Below, in pieces: positions 1 to 7,850 of a DNA stretch of 64,000 nt (positions are counted from its first letter, which is position 1; every line of letters begins with the position of its first letter). The stretch spans positions 2,697,501 to 2,761,500 of the forward strand of contig NZ_CP129119.1 in NCBI RefSeq assembly GCF_030406775.1, in the 5' to 3' direction. The DNA comes from Sporosarcina trichiuri (GTDB taxonomy: Bacteria; Bacillota; Bacilli; Bacillales_A; Planococcaceae). The position numbers and the translations under genes were made by a program. The notes under the pieces were generated by a model. The model made no database searches, was not told the DNA's origin, and was given only the letters and a program-made list of their open reading frames with translations.

Positions 1-1
1 A

Positions 2-181
2 GACGAGAAATATAAAACTGTATTGATTCTGAAGTATTATGAAGACTTAACGTTTGAACAAATAGCAAATGCACTTGATGAGCCACTCGGTACTGTAAAG
101 TCAAATGGCAAAAGAGGTTTATCAAAACTTAAAACTATGTTAAAAGGAGTGTATACAGATGAACGAGCAAAATCGTTTTAA
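2..181 (+). CDS. ECF-type RNA polymerase sigma factor, C-terminal part (cut by window edge)
   Basis: Only the last 59 codons are visible, open from the left edge to a TAA at 179-181. The peptide contains sigma region 4: the stretch ILKYYEDLTFEQIANAL is followed by the recognition helix EPLGTVKSNGKRGLSKL, the usual helix-turn-helix that reads the -35 element in ECF sigma factors. The stop lies 23 bp inside the next gene, whose Shine-Dalgarno (AAAGGAG, about 143-149) sits within this one, so the two are translationally linked. A sigma gene overlapping a membrane-anchored DUF4179 protein is the normal sigma/anti-sigma arrangement. Which promoters it serves cannot be seen. The DNA is AT-rich compared with the rest of the window. 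Confidence 0.85.
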   Translation, partial: DEKYKTVLILKYYEDLTFEQIANALDEPLGTVKSNGKRGLSKLKTMLKGVYTDERAKSF

Positions 182-1169
182 AGAAGCACTTAATGAAATA
201 CCTGTGCCTTCGGAAGAGCTGGAACTAATTTTAGATAAAGCTTTTGGAAAGAAAAAACGGAGAAAAGTTACATTTAAGAGAGCGCTTAAATACACATCTG
301 CCGTGGCGATTCTCTCTCTATGTACGATTTCTTCTGCATATGTCTCTCCGGCATTTGCAAAATTTGTTACTCAAATACCAGTGGTGGGTTATGCTTTTGA
401 TCACTTTATTTTACAGGAAGATTATTATCGAGCATATGAAGAGGTTAGTACTGATCTCGGGTTAGTTTCAAAAAGTAAGGGGATTGATATTACAATCGAG
501 AAAGCTTTTTACGACGGGAATGTGGTCACACTATCCTTTACAGTTAAGTCAGATCAGGATTTAGGGAAATTACCTCTGTCTGAGGAGCCGACTATAAATA
601 ATAAAAGAAGTGCAGGAGGGTATGAAGGCGAATATGTAGATGGAATTGGATTTGTTGGTATGATGAAATTGAAAAGTCCGGAAAAACAAAAGGACATAGT
701 GAACATTTCGTGGGAGCCTAAAGTAGTTCTTCCTGATGAAACAGAACTTGAAGGCGATTGGAACTTCGCCTTCTCTTTAAATGCACTGGATGGAACATTT
801 ATTCCTATCAAAAAAAGTGTTAGCGCAGAAGGCGTGACGGTAGAATTAATAGATGCAGTAAAAACAGATGTCAACTTATCAATCAATTATCTACAAGATG
901 TGGATCCTTCTGTTCATGATGATTGGATGGCTGTTGAAGCAGAGTTAAGTGCAATCGATAATTTAGGAAAAGAATACAAAGTACCATATAACGGCGGAGT
1001 AGGAACGGCAGGTGCGGATTCTGGTGAAGATATAACATGGAATGCAACGGTAAATGGGCTTAATCCGAAAGCAACATCCATTACATTCTATCCATTTGCG
1101 CATGCGAGCAATAGTCAAAGCGATTCTAAACGGATTGACTTTGAACCTATTACAGTCGAGTTGAAATAG
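159..1169 (+). CDS. DUF4179 family membrane protein, probable anti-sigma factor
   Basis: 336 residues: a short cytoplasmic N-terminus (1-45) with a basic KKKRRK patch, one membrane segment at about 46-66, then a large extracytoplasmic domain. This N-in topology and the DUF4179-like first half of the outer domain match proteins encoded next to ECF sigma factors in Bacillaceae, where the cytoplasmic tail holds the sigma factor inactive until the outer domain senses envelope stress. The start is set by AAAGGAG ten bases upstream and overlaps the sigma gene. No classical zinc-binding (ZAS) HxxxCxxC motif is visible, so the anti-sigma role is inferred from position and topology. Nothing in the sequence shows the signal sensed. 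Confidence 0.75.
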   Translation: MNEQNRFKEALNEIPVPSEELELILDKAFGKKKRRKVTFKRALKYTSAVAILSLCTISSAYVSPAFAKFVTQIPVVGYAFDHFILQEDYYRAYEEVSTDLGLVSKSKGIDITIEKAFYDGNVVTLSFTVKSDQDLGKLPLSEEPTINNKRSAGGYEGEYVDGIGFVGMMKLKSPEKQKDIVNISWEPKVVLPDETELEGDWNFAFSLNALDGTFIPIKKSVSAEGVTVELIDAVKTDVNLSINYLQDVDPSVHDDWMAVEAELSAIDNLGKEYKVPYNGGVGTAGADSGEDITWNATVNGLNPKATSITFYPFAHASNSQSDSKRIDFEPITVELK

Positions 1170-1235
1170 TGGTGGGAGTGCCTTCTATTACATTGGAGAT
1201 AAATGTGCTCTTACAATAGTCAGTGTTGTTCCTCT

Positions 1236-1250
1236 CAATCGGGCCATTTT
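1236..1250. repeat. Decayed copy 1 of CAATAGGGCC interspersed repeat
   Basis: CAATCGGGCCATTTT lies in the gap after the DUF4179 gene. Two further copies of the same core occur at 1623-1644 and 2114-2133. The left half of the element is barely recognisable here. Confidence 0.5.
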
Positions 1251-1321
1251 ACAGTATAAGATGGTAATGAAATTAACCTCCAAGTGTACGTATTCTGTTT
1301 GAGTCAAGGGAGTGAATAAAA

Positions 1322-1576
1322 TTGGACAAAATAAAGAATGGCGTTTTTATTTTTTTAGGCATTAGTGTCTTGCTTGCGGGTGGATTTATTTCGAGCGGTC
1401 TCAGTGAGGTTGCTGAAAGTATTAATCAACAGGACACGCCAGTTGATGACTCACAGAGAATGATCGTCCAAGATGGAGTTATGTACATGTATGACACAAT
1501 TACGGGCGAAGTTTGGAAAAAGGAAGATAAAACCGGATCTAAGTGGGAAGAGGTCAAGAGAGCTTTTGAATATTAA
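1322..1576 (+). CDS. Small single-pass membrane protein, unknown
   Basis: 84 residues from a TTG start preceded at 7 bp by GGGAGTG (1308-1314). Residues 8-28 form one hydrophobic membrane or uncleaved signal segment; the remainder is polar and ends in a short domain rich in Trp, Lys and Glu (GEVWKKEDKTGSKWEEVKRAF). I recognise no family. It lies in the AT-rich left island between the anti-sigma gene and another orphan, and is probably transcribed separately because a repeat-rich gap of 150 bp precedes it. The reading frame, Shine-Dalgarno and composition support a real gene; function is not assignable. Confidence 0.6.
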   Translation: MDKIKNGVFIFLGISVLLAGGFISSGLSEVAESINQQDTPVDDSQRMIVQDGVMYMYDTITGEVWKKEDKTGSKWEEVKRAFEY

Positions 1577-1592
1577 ATAACTAAGAGATAAT

Positions 1593-1645
1593 TGGGCGCA
1601 ATTCTTGAAGAAGGATTTGCGCTTTTTCAACAATAGGGCCATTTA
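1593..1645. repeat. Copy 2 of CAATAGGGCC repeat, with hairpin
   Basis: An inverted repeat GCGCAA (1596-1601) / TTGCGC (1617-1622) is followed by TTTTTC and the core CAACAATAGGGCCATTT. The hairpin plus T-run could also act as a terminator for the preceding small gene. This is the best preserved of three copies in 1.2 kb. Confidence 0.6.
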
Positions 1646-1665
1646 AATAAATTAGGAGGGTAATT

Positions 1666-2058
1666 ATGAGAGTGAATTCAAATCCACCAAACACTTTAGG
1701 GTACTTTGGTTTTTGGAAAAACGAAGAAAAGAGCGAAGGTATTTCAGCATTATTTTTAGATGATGATGATGAAAAGAAAGCAAGCGGGAAACCTAAGTTT
1801 GAAATAAGAAACGAAGATGGTTATATTCGCAAGTATGTTGTGAAAGCAAATGGAGATAAAATACTTGTTATGGAAACCAAACAACAAGAAAATCCCGATG
1901 GTACAGTGCAAAACGAATCGGGAGATTTAATTGACATGGCTCATGATATGTTGATGAAACAGCTTGAGTTTTCTGATGTTAATCTGCCTAAATTCGATAA
2001 AAACGTATCAAGTTGGGAAAGAGAAAACAATATATTTAAGTATAAAACAGGAATTTAA
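1666..2058 (+). CDS. Hypothetical soluble protein
   Basis: 130 residues with no signal peptide or membrane segment, rich in Asp, Glu and Lys. The start is clear: AGGAGGG (1654-1660) lies 5 bp before ATG. A DDDDEKK run near residue 33 separates an N-terminal Gly/Phe/Trp-containing stretch from a beta-rich middle (KPKFEIRNEDGYIRKYVVKANGDKI split around residue 45-70). I do not recognise a family. It is one of four orphan genes of the AT-rich island; all face the same way but each has its own upstream gap, so no operon can be claimed. Confidence 0.6.
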   Translation: MRVNSNPPNTLGYFGFWKNEEKSEGISALFLDDDDEKKASGKPKFEIRNEDGYIRKYVVKANGDKILVMETKQQENPDGTVQNESGDLIDMAHDMLMKQLEFSDVNLPKFDKNVSSWERENNIFKYKTGI

Positions 2059-2113
2059 AATGTCGTTGATTTATCCGAGTTCATAAACGGGTGCTATTCA
2101 TGCATAAGTGCTC

Positions 2114-2133
2114 CACAACAATAGGGCCGTTTT
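2114..2133. repeat. Copy 3 of CAATAGGGCC repeat
   Basis: CACAACAATAGGGCCGTTTT, preceded by a degenerate GGGTGCTATTC stretch (2090-2100) that aligns with the GGGCGCAATTC arm of copy 2 but has lost its pairing partner. Confidence 0.55.
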
Positions 2134-2212
2134 GATCAATTTGCAATGTCAATATGATAATTTTAATGATGCTGGGAACAATACACCTAAAGATAATTAG
2201 AGGTGTTAAAAA

Positions 2213-2743
2213 GTGATCAGAACTCTTTCGCTTTTGTTGATTTCATTTTGTTTGTTAACAATATATGCAGTTGCTAACGATAAACCCGGTAGTTATGAAG
2301 AAGCTTATCCTGAAATAGGTTACAAAACTGTGGAGGGTGCATTGGATGATTTCGAACAGCATTTCAAACAAAAACTTAAGCTTCCGCTTAGAGTGCCGCC
2401 GATAAGCTTTACGCATCAATTGGGTAGGTTTAATGATTTAGATGGCGACATTAATGACACATTTGAAGTGACATTTATTAATGATCAGTTGCCTGAAAAT
2501 CATTTCAAAATTGATGTTCATCCTTTTAATCATAAAATCGAATTTAGTGAAAAGTATGTTTCAAGAAAATTCCAGCTGAATAACGGAAAAGTTGCAAAGT
2601 ATATGGAAAAACCAATTCCTGATTTTAATTTGTTAGTATTTGAAAGAGATAATTGGCAATACGTTTTTAGTATTGATAAAAAGGTTTCTGACATAGTAAC
2701 ACCTGAAGTCTTAGTTCAGATAGCAAATTCTATTGATTTCTAA
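2213..2743 (+). CDS. Exported hypothetical protein
   Basis: 176 residues from a GTG start with AGAGGTG about 7 bp upstream. Residues 1-20 form a signal peptide (IRTLSLLLISFCLLTIYAVA) with likely cleavage after the Ala-Val-Ala region; no lipobox Cys is present. The mature part is mixed alpha/beta and ends in a segment reading as an amphipathic helix (VTPEVLVQIANSIDF), reminiscent of the end of DUF4367-type outer domains of anti-sigma-like proteins, but that resemblance is weak. Position close to an ECF sigma/anti-sigma pair in the same AT-rich island is suggestive only. No enzymatic motif is visible. Confidence 0.6.
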   Translation: MIRTLSLLLISFCLLTIYAVANDKPGSYEEAYPEIGYKTVEGALDDFEQHFKQKLKLPLRVPPISFTHQLGRFNDLDGDINDTFEVTFINDQLPENHFKIDVHPFNHKIEFSEKYVSRKFQLNNGKVAKYMEKPIPDFNLLVFERDNWQYVFSIDKKVSDIVTPEVLVQIANSIDF

Positions 2744-2780
2744 AGATTTATTAAAAAGGTGGGAATTTGAGTTGAACAAA

Positions 2781-2810
2781 AAGAGATCATCAACTGATGG
2801 TCTTTTTTAT
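2781..2810 (+). terminator. Short rho-independent terminator
   Basis: GATCATC-AACT-GATGGTC hairpin (with one T-G pair) followed by T6, 40 bp after the exported protein gene. Confidence 0.6.
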
Positions 2811-2884
2811 TTAGCTAATGAGCATGAAGTAAATAAAACTACACAAATTAATTAGAACTAAGAAAAAGGAGGTGATATTAGTCC

Positions 2885-3277
2885 ATGTTGAAAATGGGTA
2901 TGAAAAGGATGTTTCTTTTGTTAGCCTTTTGTTTAGTTTTATCTCCAATTGCTCTAGCAGGAAATTATAGTGCAGAAAGTGAAGAAGGGACAGTAGTTTA
3001 TCAATTTCAATATGATTATGATTCGATTTATGCTTTATTAAGTATGGATAAGAAGGAGTATGATGAGCATTGGAAAAAGGGACTTTCTATTGCTGAAATG
3101 GCTGAAAAGCAAGGTGTTTTAAGAAGGGATTTAGTGAGTTATTTTGTGGATTTTCACTATAAAGAAATGCAAAAGTGGAGAGAAAAAGGTACGCTTTCAG
3201 AAAAACATTATTTCGAACTTGTCTATATATTACAAGCGGATATAGAGGAGTTCATTGATCGTAATCCAAATAAATAA
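2885..3277 (+). CDS. Exported hypothetical protein
   Basis: 130 residues. Strong AAAGGAGGTGAT (about 2866-2877) precedes ATG at 2885; in-frame ATGs at 2894 and 2900 are alternatives, the spacing to 2885 being a little long. A signal peptide covers about residues 6-26, ending in SPIALAG with probable cleavage after LA. The mature ~100 residues are charged and helical (KEYDEHWKKGLSIAEMAEKQG, RRDLVSYFVDFH), with aromatic residues spread throughout. I recognise no family. It is the last gene of the AT-rich island before composition shifts toward the rest of the window. Confidence 0.6.
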   Translation: MLKMGMKRMFLLLAFCLVLSPIALAGNYSAESEEGTVVYQFQYDYDSIYALLSMDKKEYDEHWKKGLSIAEMAEKQGVLRRDLVSYFVDFHYKEMQKWREKGTLSEKHYFELVYILQADIEEFIDRNPNK

Positions 3278-3633
3278 TTCAACTAACGGGCGCGTTTGTG
3301 GAGGAAGAGATAGTTTGATTTCAGTAAGAATTGCTGAGTAGGCCGAAAAAAGTCGCTGACGTAAAAGAAAGAGCCTTGGAGAGTGCATACTCCCCAAGGC
3401 TCTTTCTTTAGGACGTGTGAGCTGGCTACCACTCAGTTGTTAGGTTTTGGCGTTACACACTCCGCTGCTTGAGGCGAAGCTAACAGACGTCACGGCTGAA
3501 CACTGTCGGAATCGTCAAAATCGAGAAGCTGTGATGTCATACTGAAATGAGTAGAAGAAGATTTTGTCAATAGCGATGAAGTGGTCATCGTATCCAGACA
3601 CGGAGAACTCATCCCGCCTATTCAGGAACTTTT
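3278..3633. other. Gene-free junction between AT-rich island and GC-richer backbone
   Basis: 355 bp without a credible gene. It holds one strong hairpin (3366-3407) and otherwise unremarkable sequence in which base composition shifts from AT-rich to GC-richer. No tRNA, integrase or direct repeat marking an attachment site is visible. Confidence 0.6.
3366..3410. terminator. Strong bidirectional terminator
   Basis: AGAAAGAGCCTTGG (3366-3379) pairs perfectly with CCAAGGCTCTTTCT (3394-3407). Followed by T-rich sequence on both strands. It could end the island gene at 2885-3277 and stop transcripts from the MFS gene on the other strand. Confidence 0.75.
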
Positions 3634-4884
3634 TTACCTTTTGGTGATCGCACTTGTTTTATCCTGCTGGCCGGATCGTTCGGATAGGGTCCCTTTCTTA
3701 CCGGATACAATACCCGCAAATAAAATTACGGTGGAAATGGCGATCAGGAAAAGGATCGGCAAGGACCAGCCGTGGCTCAGATCGTGCAGGATCCCGACAA
3801 AGACAGGGCCGCCTGCAGCTAACAAGTACCCGAACGATTGGGCCATTCCGGACAGCTCTGCCGCTTCTTGTGCGTCATCCGTCCGGATTGTGAAGAACAT
3901 CATGGAAAGGCTGAATGCACTGCCGCCCGCAATTCCGAGCAGGATTGCCCAGAGAGGGATGAATGTCGGGATGCCAAGCAGCAGTCCGCTGAACCCGACG
4001 ATGAACAGGACAGCCGTTGCGACTGATGCTCCGACCTGGTTTGTCAATTTCTCCGCAACGACCGGTACGATGAACGTGGTCGGAATCAATGCGGCCTGCA
4101 TAAGGAAGACCATCCAGCCTGCTGCGTCCGCCGTGTAGCCGATCGACCGCAGAATGTCCGGCATCCAGGTAATCAATGTGTAAAAGGCAAGAGATTGGCA
4201 GCCCATGAATAGGGTCACACTCCAGGCGAGTGGAGAACTCCATAGACTGGCTTTCTGTTTCGTGTCCACCTTCACTTTAGGGGAGGCATCCCGCGGCTTG
4301 CGCAGCTGCGGCAGCCACATGAGCAGTGCGATGGCTGCCAGCCCTCCCCAGATCCCGAGCGCTCCCTGCCAGCCCAGATCACCTGATTTAGCGAGCGGGG
4401 CGCTGATTCCTGACCCGAGCGCGCCGAAGATATTCATGAAGATGGCGTAAATGCCAGTCATGATACCGATCTTCAGAGGGTAATTCATCTTGATGATGCC
4501 GGGGATCAGCACATTGCCGACGGCGATCGCCAAGCCGATCAGCACCGTCCCGGTGAACAGGAAACCGATCCCTGTCACGGAGCGGACGAGGATCCCGGCA
4601 ATCAGCAGGCAGGTCGACAGTGCGATTGTCCATTCCATTCCGATCCGGTTGGCGATTTTCGGGGCGAAAGGGGAGAGGAACGCGAAGGCCAGCAGTGGCA
4701 ATGTCGTGATCAGCCCGGCCGCCGCATTACTGATACCGAGGTCATCGCGGATGAACGGAATCAGTGCGCCGACTGACGTGATGGGCACCCGTAGCGTCGA
4801 CCCTACCAATATAACCCCAATCAGCAGGAGCCACCCTGTTTTTGCTGTACGATTATCTGCCAATGTTGCGGTTTGTTTCTTCAT
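3634..4884 (-). CDS. MFS transporter, CynX/NimT-like
   Basis: 416 residues with about 12 hydrophobic segments, a permease of the major facilitator superfamily. The N-terminal pattern GSTLRVPITSVGALIPFIRDDLGIS and the Asn/Gly-rich GNVLIPGIIKMNYP segment (about residues 110-125) are typical of the CynX/NimT (cyanate/2-nitroimidazole) branch. The real substrate is unknown. The ATG at 4884 is chosen because GGGAGG (plus-strand 4891-4896) lies 7 bp upstream; an in-frame ATG at 4902 has no such site. The start overlaps the end of the GntR-family regulator by 32 bp, so both form one operon and the regulator probably controls the transporter. Confidence 0.85.
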   Translation of the reverse strand: MKKQTATLADNRTAKTGWLLLIGVILVGSTLRVPITSVGALIPFIRDDLGISNAAAGLITTLPLLAFAFLSPFAPKIANRIGMEWTIALSTCLLIAGILVRSVTGIGFLFTGTVLIGLAIAVGNVLIPGIIKMNYPLKIGIMTGIYAIFMNIFGALGSGISAPLAKSGDLGWQGALGIWGGLAAIALLMWLPQLRKPRDASPKVKVDTKQKASLWSSPLAWSVTLFMGCQSLAFYTLITWMPDILRSIGYTADAAGWMVFLMQAALIPTTFIVPVVAEKLTNQVGASVATAVLFIVGFSGLLLGIPTFIPLWAILLGIAGGSAFSLSMMFFTIRTDDAQEAAELSGMAQSFGYLLAAGGPVFVGILHDLSHGWSLPILFLIAISTVILFAGIVSGKKGTLSERSGQQDKTSAITKR

Positions 4885-5575
4885 ACGATTCCTCCCGTGC
4901 ATCCAAAATCATTTCTTTCAGCATCTTCATATCACGCGCTGCATAGCAGGCTGCCGATTCCGGGTCCTGTTTCCGGATGGCTTCCAGCAATTCAAGATGG
5001 ACCTTCTGACTCTTCTGCAGGGCAGGCTCCATCGCCAGGACGTCCTGGATGAAAGCATACAGAATGCCGGTCATATGCTCATACAGATCTACGAGCAGTG
5101 GGTTGCCGGAAGCGAGCACGATGTTTTTGTGGAACTGCAGGTCGGAAGTGATGAACTGCTCCACATCTCCGTGTGCAGAGGCGTGCCTGCAGCTCTGGAT
5201 ACACGCTTCCAGGTTTGTTAAATCCGTCTCTGTTCTTCGTGCAGCGGCCAGCTGGGCCGCCTGCTTTTCCAACGCTTCTCGGACTTCCAGTGTTTCAAGC
5301 ATCGTGGATTTTTTAGCTCGGCGCGCCAATGCGCTGCCGAGCGTACTGGATGAACGGACAAGAGTGCCGCTGCCTTGTTTCGTTTCCAATAACCCGGCGT
5401 GCACTAACGCCCGGATGGCCTCCCGCAGCGTATTGCGGCTGACACCGAATTCCGCCATCAGTTCCATTTCAGGCGGAAGTTTCATGCCGACGGTCCAGTG
5501 CTGCTGTTCAATGAGCTGCTCCATCTGTTCAGCCACCTGCTCCACCAGCGATTTGCGATGTGTTTTGCGTACCAT
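4853..5575 (-). CDS. GntR-family transcriptional regulator, FadR subfamily
   Basis: 240 residues. Residues ~1-70 form the winged helix of GntR proteins (LPPEMELMAEFGVSRNTLREAIRAL, then a wing ending KQGSGTLV). Residues ~85-235 form the all-helical FCD ligand domain; His in DLQFHKNIV and other conserved Asp/His positions suggest a metal-assisted acid ligand, as in FadR-type regulators of carboxylic-acid metabolism. Start at 5575 is supported by AGGAGGG 7 bp upstream. It is the first gene of a two-gene operon with the overlapping MFS transporter. The IS element ends only 81 bp upstream of its start codon, close to where its promoter must lie. Confidence 0.88.
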   Translation of the reverse strand: MVRKTHRKSLVEQVAEQMEQLIEQQHWTVGMKLPPEMELMAEFGVSRNTLREAIRALVHAGLLETKQGSGTLVRSSSTLGSALARRAKKSTMLETLEVREALEKQAAQLAAARRTETDLTNLEACIQSCRHASAHGDVEQFITSDLQFHKNIVLASGNPLLVDLYEHMTGILYAFIQDVLAMEPALQKSQKVHLELLEAIRKQDPESAACYAARDMKMLKEMILDAREESYEETNRNIGR

Positions 5576-5680
5576 GGCGTCCCTCCTGAAAGTTGTAGGA
5601 TGATTGGTCCGGTGAATAGGGTACCATTGCCGGAATGGCTTGTAAACCATGAAAGAGGCTGGGACAAAACCCAGTCATTA

Positions 5681-5726
5681 AAAAGAACGGGTCCCGGAGG
5701 AATAAAACCTCCAGGCCCGTTCTTTT
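5681..5726. terminator. Left-end IS hairpin / terminator
   Basis: AAAAGAACGGG (5681-5691) pairs with CCCGTTCTTTT (5716-5726), extended inside by GGAGG/CCTCC. It should block outside transcription from entering the transposase gene. Confidence 0.75.
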
Positions 5727-5746
5727 GATCTTTTAGACAAGTAAAT

Positions 5747-5801
5747 AGGGAGACTCTCTGTTAAAATAGATTCACCACAAACCATCAACGGAGGTCTCCC
5801 T
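5747..5801 (+). promoter_or_regulatory. Inverted repeat masking transposase start region
   Basis: AGGGAGAC (5747-5754) and GTCTCCCT (5794-5801) are exact complements; the right arm ends at the base before the transposase ATG and overlaps its ribosome-binding region (GGAGG at 5790-5794). A -10-like TAAAAT lies at 5762-5767, between the arms, so a transcript from the element's own promoter would lack the left arm while read-through RNA would fold and hide the start. Confidence 0.6.
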
Positions 5802-7382
5802 ATGTTTAAAGAGTATACCATGAATCAACTTATTTTGCCGCTTGATATGGAAATGAAATTGCAAAAAGATGATATTGCCTACGCTGTGAATGACTTGGTC
5901 GAATCCATCCCCTAAGAAGCCTTCACAGGCTTTTTACGTGAAACCGGATGTCCTGCATATCATCCTCGTATGATGATGAAGATTCTTCTCTGCGCCTACA
6001 CACAATCCGTGTTTTCCGGCAGGAAAATCGAAGCTCTTTTGAAAGACAGTATCCGCATGATGTGGCTGGCGCAAGGGTACGAACCAACGTATCGCACGAT
6101 CAATCGTTTCCGCGTCCATCCGCAAGTCCAGGAATTACTGCGTCAGTGCTTTGTCCAATTTCGCTGCCGGCTGGTCGAAGAGAAGCGCATTGATGAAGAA
6201 GCCATCTTCATCGATGGTACGAAACTGGAGGCCAATGCGAATAAGTATACGTTTGTCTGGCGTAAGGCAGTGGAACGGTACAGTGCCGGTCTGGTGGAGA
6301 AATCGAATCAGATGTACGAGGAACTGTTGGAAAAGAATATCATCCCGGCGATACAAAGAGAAGATGCGGAGGAACTTTCGGCGGACGAGCTATCCAGCAT
6401 CCTGAATCAATTGGAAGACAACGTCCAGGAGTATGATCAAAAAATTGAAGCGAGCGATGATACCCATGTTCGCAAGAAGCTTCGTTCCGAACGAAAAGAA
6501 CCCAAACACTATCGAAAACAATTTGAGGACTTCTTGCGGCGAAAAGAGAAATACCGCAAGGACATGGAAATTTTCGGTGCTCGGAACAGCTATTCGAAAA
6601 CGGACCATGACGCCACCTTTATGCGGATGAAGGAAGATCACATGAAAAACGGTCAGCTCAAGGCCGGTTATAATGTACAAGTCGCGACTGAAGGTCAATA
6701 TGCCCTTGCGTACGATCTCTATCCGAATCCCACGGATACCCGCACACTCATTCCGTTTCTGGATCGAATTGAACAAGATTTCTTCAACCTCCCTCCCCAC
6801 ATTGTCGCAGACGCAGGGTATGGGAGTGAACAAAACTATGGAGATATTCTGGAAAACCGTGAGCGAGTTCCGTTAATCACCTACAACCAGTACCGCAAGG
6901 AACAGAAAAAGAAGTGGAAAGAGGATCCGTTCAACACAGCGAATTGGACGTATGATGAACAGAATGATGTGTATACTTGCCCAAATGGCCGGAAGCTTGG
7001 ATTCAGTCACTTTGCGAAACGAACGGATAAGTATGAGTTCACACGCCATTACAAAATCTACGAATGTGAAAACTGTTCAGATTGTCCTTTGCGTGCCAGC
7101 TGTACAAAAGCGACCGAAGGGAACAATCGCAAATTAGCCGTAAATGAAACATGGGAAGCACATAAGACCATTGTTCGCAAGAAGCTTTCAGAAGAGAAAA
7201 CCGGTGCACTCTACGGGAAACGAAAGATTGATGTAGAACCAGTTTTTGGATTTCTGAAGGCGAATTTGGCGTTCACTCGATTCTCCGTGAGGGGGCTTGA
7301 GAAAGCAAGGAATGAAATGGGATTTGCGTTCATGGCTGTGAATTTACGAAAATACACGGCCGTGAGTAGGTCCACCAGTTAG
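5802..7382 (+). pseudogene. IS1182-family transposase, interrupted by nonsense codon
   Basis: The frame from ATG 5802 to TAG 7380-7382 spans 526 sense codons, the normal size of IS1182 transposases. Codon 38 is TAA (5913-5915), in a context where a glutamate or glutamine codon is expected (SIP-stop-EAFTGFL). After it the frame stays open and well conserved: FIDGTKLEANANKYTF and VADAGYGSEQNY carry the Asp residues of the DDE-type catalytic core, CENCSDCPLRASC forms a Cys cluster, and RKIDVEPVFGFLKANL holds the final conserved Glu. An ATG triplet at 5970 could restart translation but has no ribosome-binding site. A single base change explains the loss, so inactivation looks recent. Confidence 0.85.
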
Positions 7383-7403
7383 AAACAAGGGACTTGGGAA
7401 AGA

Positions 7404-7446
7404 AAAAAGCGAATTCTCACTAAAAACCAGTGAGGATTCGCTTTTT
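7404..7446. terminator. Right-end IS hairpin / terminator
   Basis: AAAAAGCGAAT (7404-7414) pairs with ATTCGCTTTTT (7436-7446), extended by CTCACT/AGTGAG. It ends transposase transcription just inside the right terminal repeat. Confidence 0.75.
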
Positions 7447-7483
7447 CGGTTCATTGGAGGCTAGTTATGTCCCAGCCCCGTAT

Positions 7484-7732
7484 GTGAAGAAGACGCTGCC
7501 CGTGCTGGCCGCTGTCCTCGGAACACTCGGCGCAGGTTACGGTCTCACAAAACTGTTCGGGGCGTTCATCCCCGGGTGGATCAACCCCTTTCTGAACCTG
7601 TTACCGGGCGATCTTCTCCAGCAGCAGAACAGTCGGATGTGGTACGTGGCATTGCCCGTTACATTGGTAATTGCGATTGTGTTGCTGATGGTGGCTGTGC
7701 GGGAAGTGAGGAAGAGCCGGCTTGCCAATTAA
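7484..7732 (+). CDS. Small two-pass membrane protein, 5' region displaced by the IS
   Basis: 82 residues if read from GTG 7484 (MKKTLPVLAAVLGTLGAGYG...). Two membrane segments are visible, about residues 3-28 and 50-70, with a basic C-terminus (REVRKSRLAN), so both ends probably face the cytoplasm. The right end of the IS lies 5 bp before the GTG and no Shine-Dalgarno remains, and the sequence left of the IS does not restore one. Either this is the 3' part of a longer membrane protein gene whose start was deleted, or a complete small gene that lost its expression signals. The basic hydrophobic N-terminus fits a natural start. I do not recognise the family. Confidence 0.5.
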   Translation: MKKTLPVLAAVLGTLGAGYGLTKLFGAFIPGWINPFLNLLPGDLLQQQNSRMWYVALPVTLVIAIVLLMVAVREVRKSRLAN

Positions 7733-7790
7733 ATCCGAAGATAGTCCATGAAAGGTAAGTGTCTGCTGATAACTCCATAACTACAATGAA

Positions 7791-7829
7791 AAACCGCCCG
7801 GAACAGCAGATGCTTGTTCCGGGCGGTTT
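7791..7829 (-). terminator. Terminator of the MarR-MMPL operon
   Basis: AAACCGCCCGGAACA (7791-7805) pairs perfectly with TGTTCCGGGCGGTTT (7815-7829); on the minus strand a T5 run follows. Confidence 0.85.
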
Positions 7830-7850
7830 CATTCGATTATCGATATTCCG

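Larger units (their letters stand above)
5657..7478 (+). mobile_element. IS1182-family insertion sequence
   Basis: Terminal inverted repeats begin GGCTGGGACA at 5657-5666 and end TGTCCCAGCC at 7469-7478 (perfect over 10 bp, then diverging). One transposase gene fills the element. Both ends carry strong terminator-like hairpins (5681-5726, 7404-7446). No clear target duplication is visible in the flanks (left ...CATGAAAGA, right CCGTATGTG...). The transposase has a nonsense codon, so this copy may be unable to move by itself. Confidence 0.88.

Noticed and set aside
3278..3633. Attachment site of an integrated element at the island boundary
   Set aside because: No integrase, tRNA or direct repeat pair was found; the left end of the island is outside the window.
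3581..4138. 185-codon frame opposite the CynX-like transporter
   Set aside because: It lies almost wholly antisense to a well-supported membrane protein gene, a typical shadow frame in GC-rich DNA.
5657..7478. Composite transposon or resistance island
   Set aside because: Only one IS copy is visible and no second copy or cargo gene lies within its terminal repeats.
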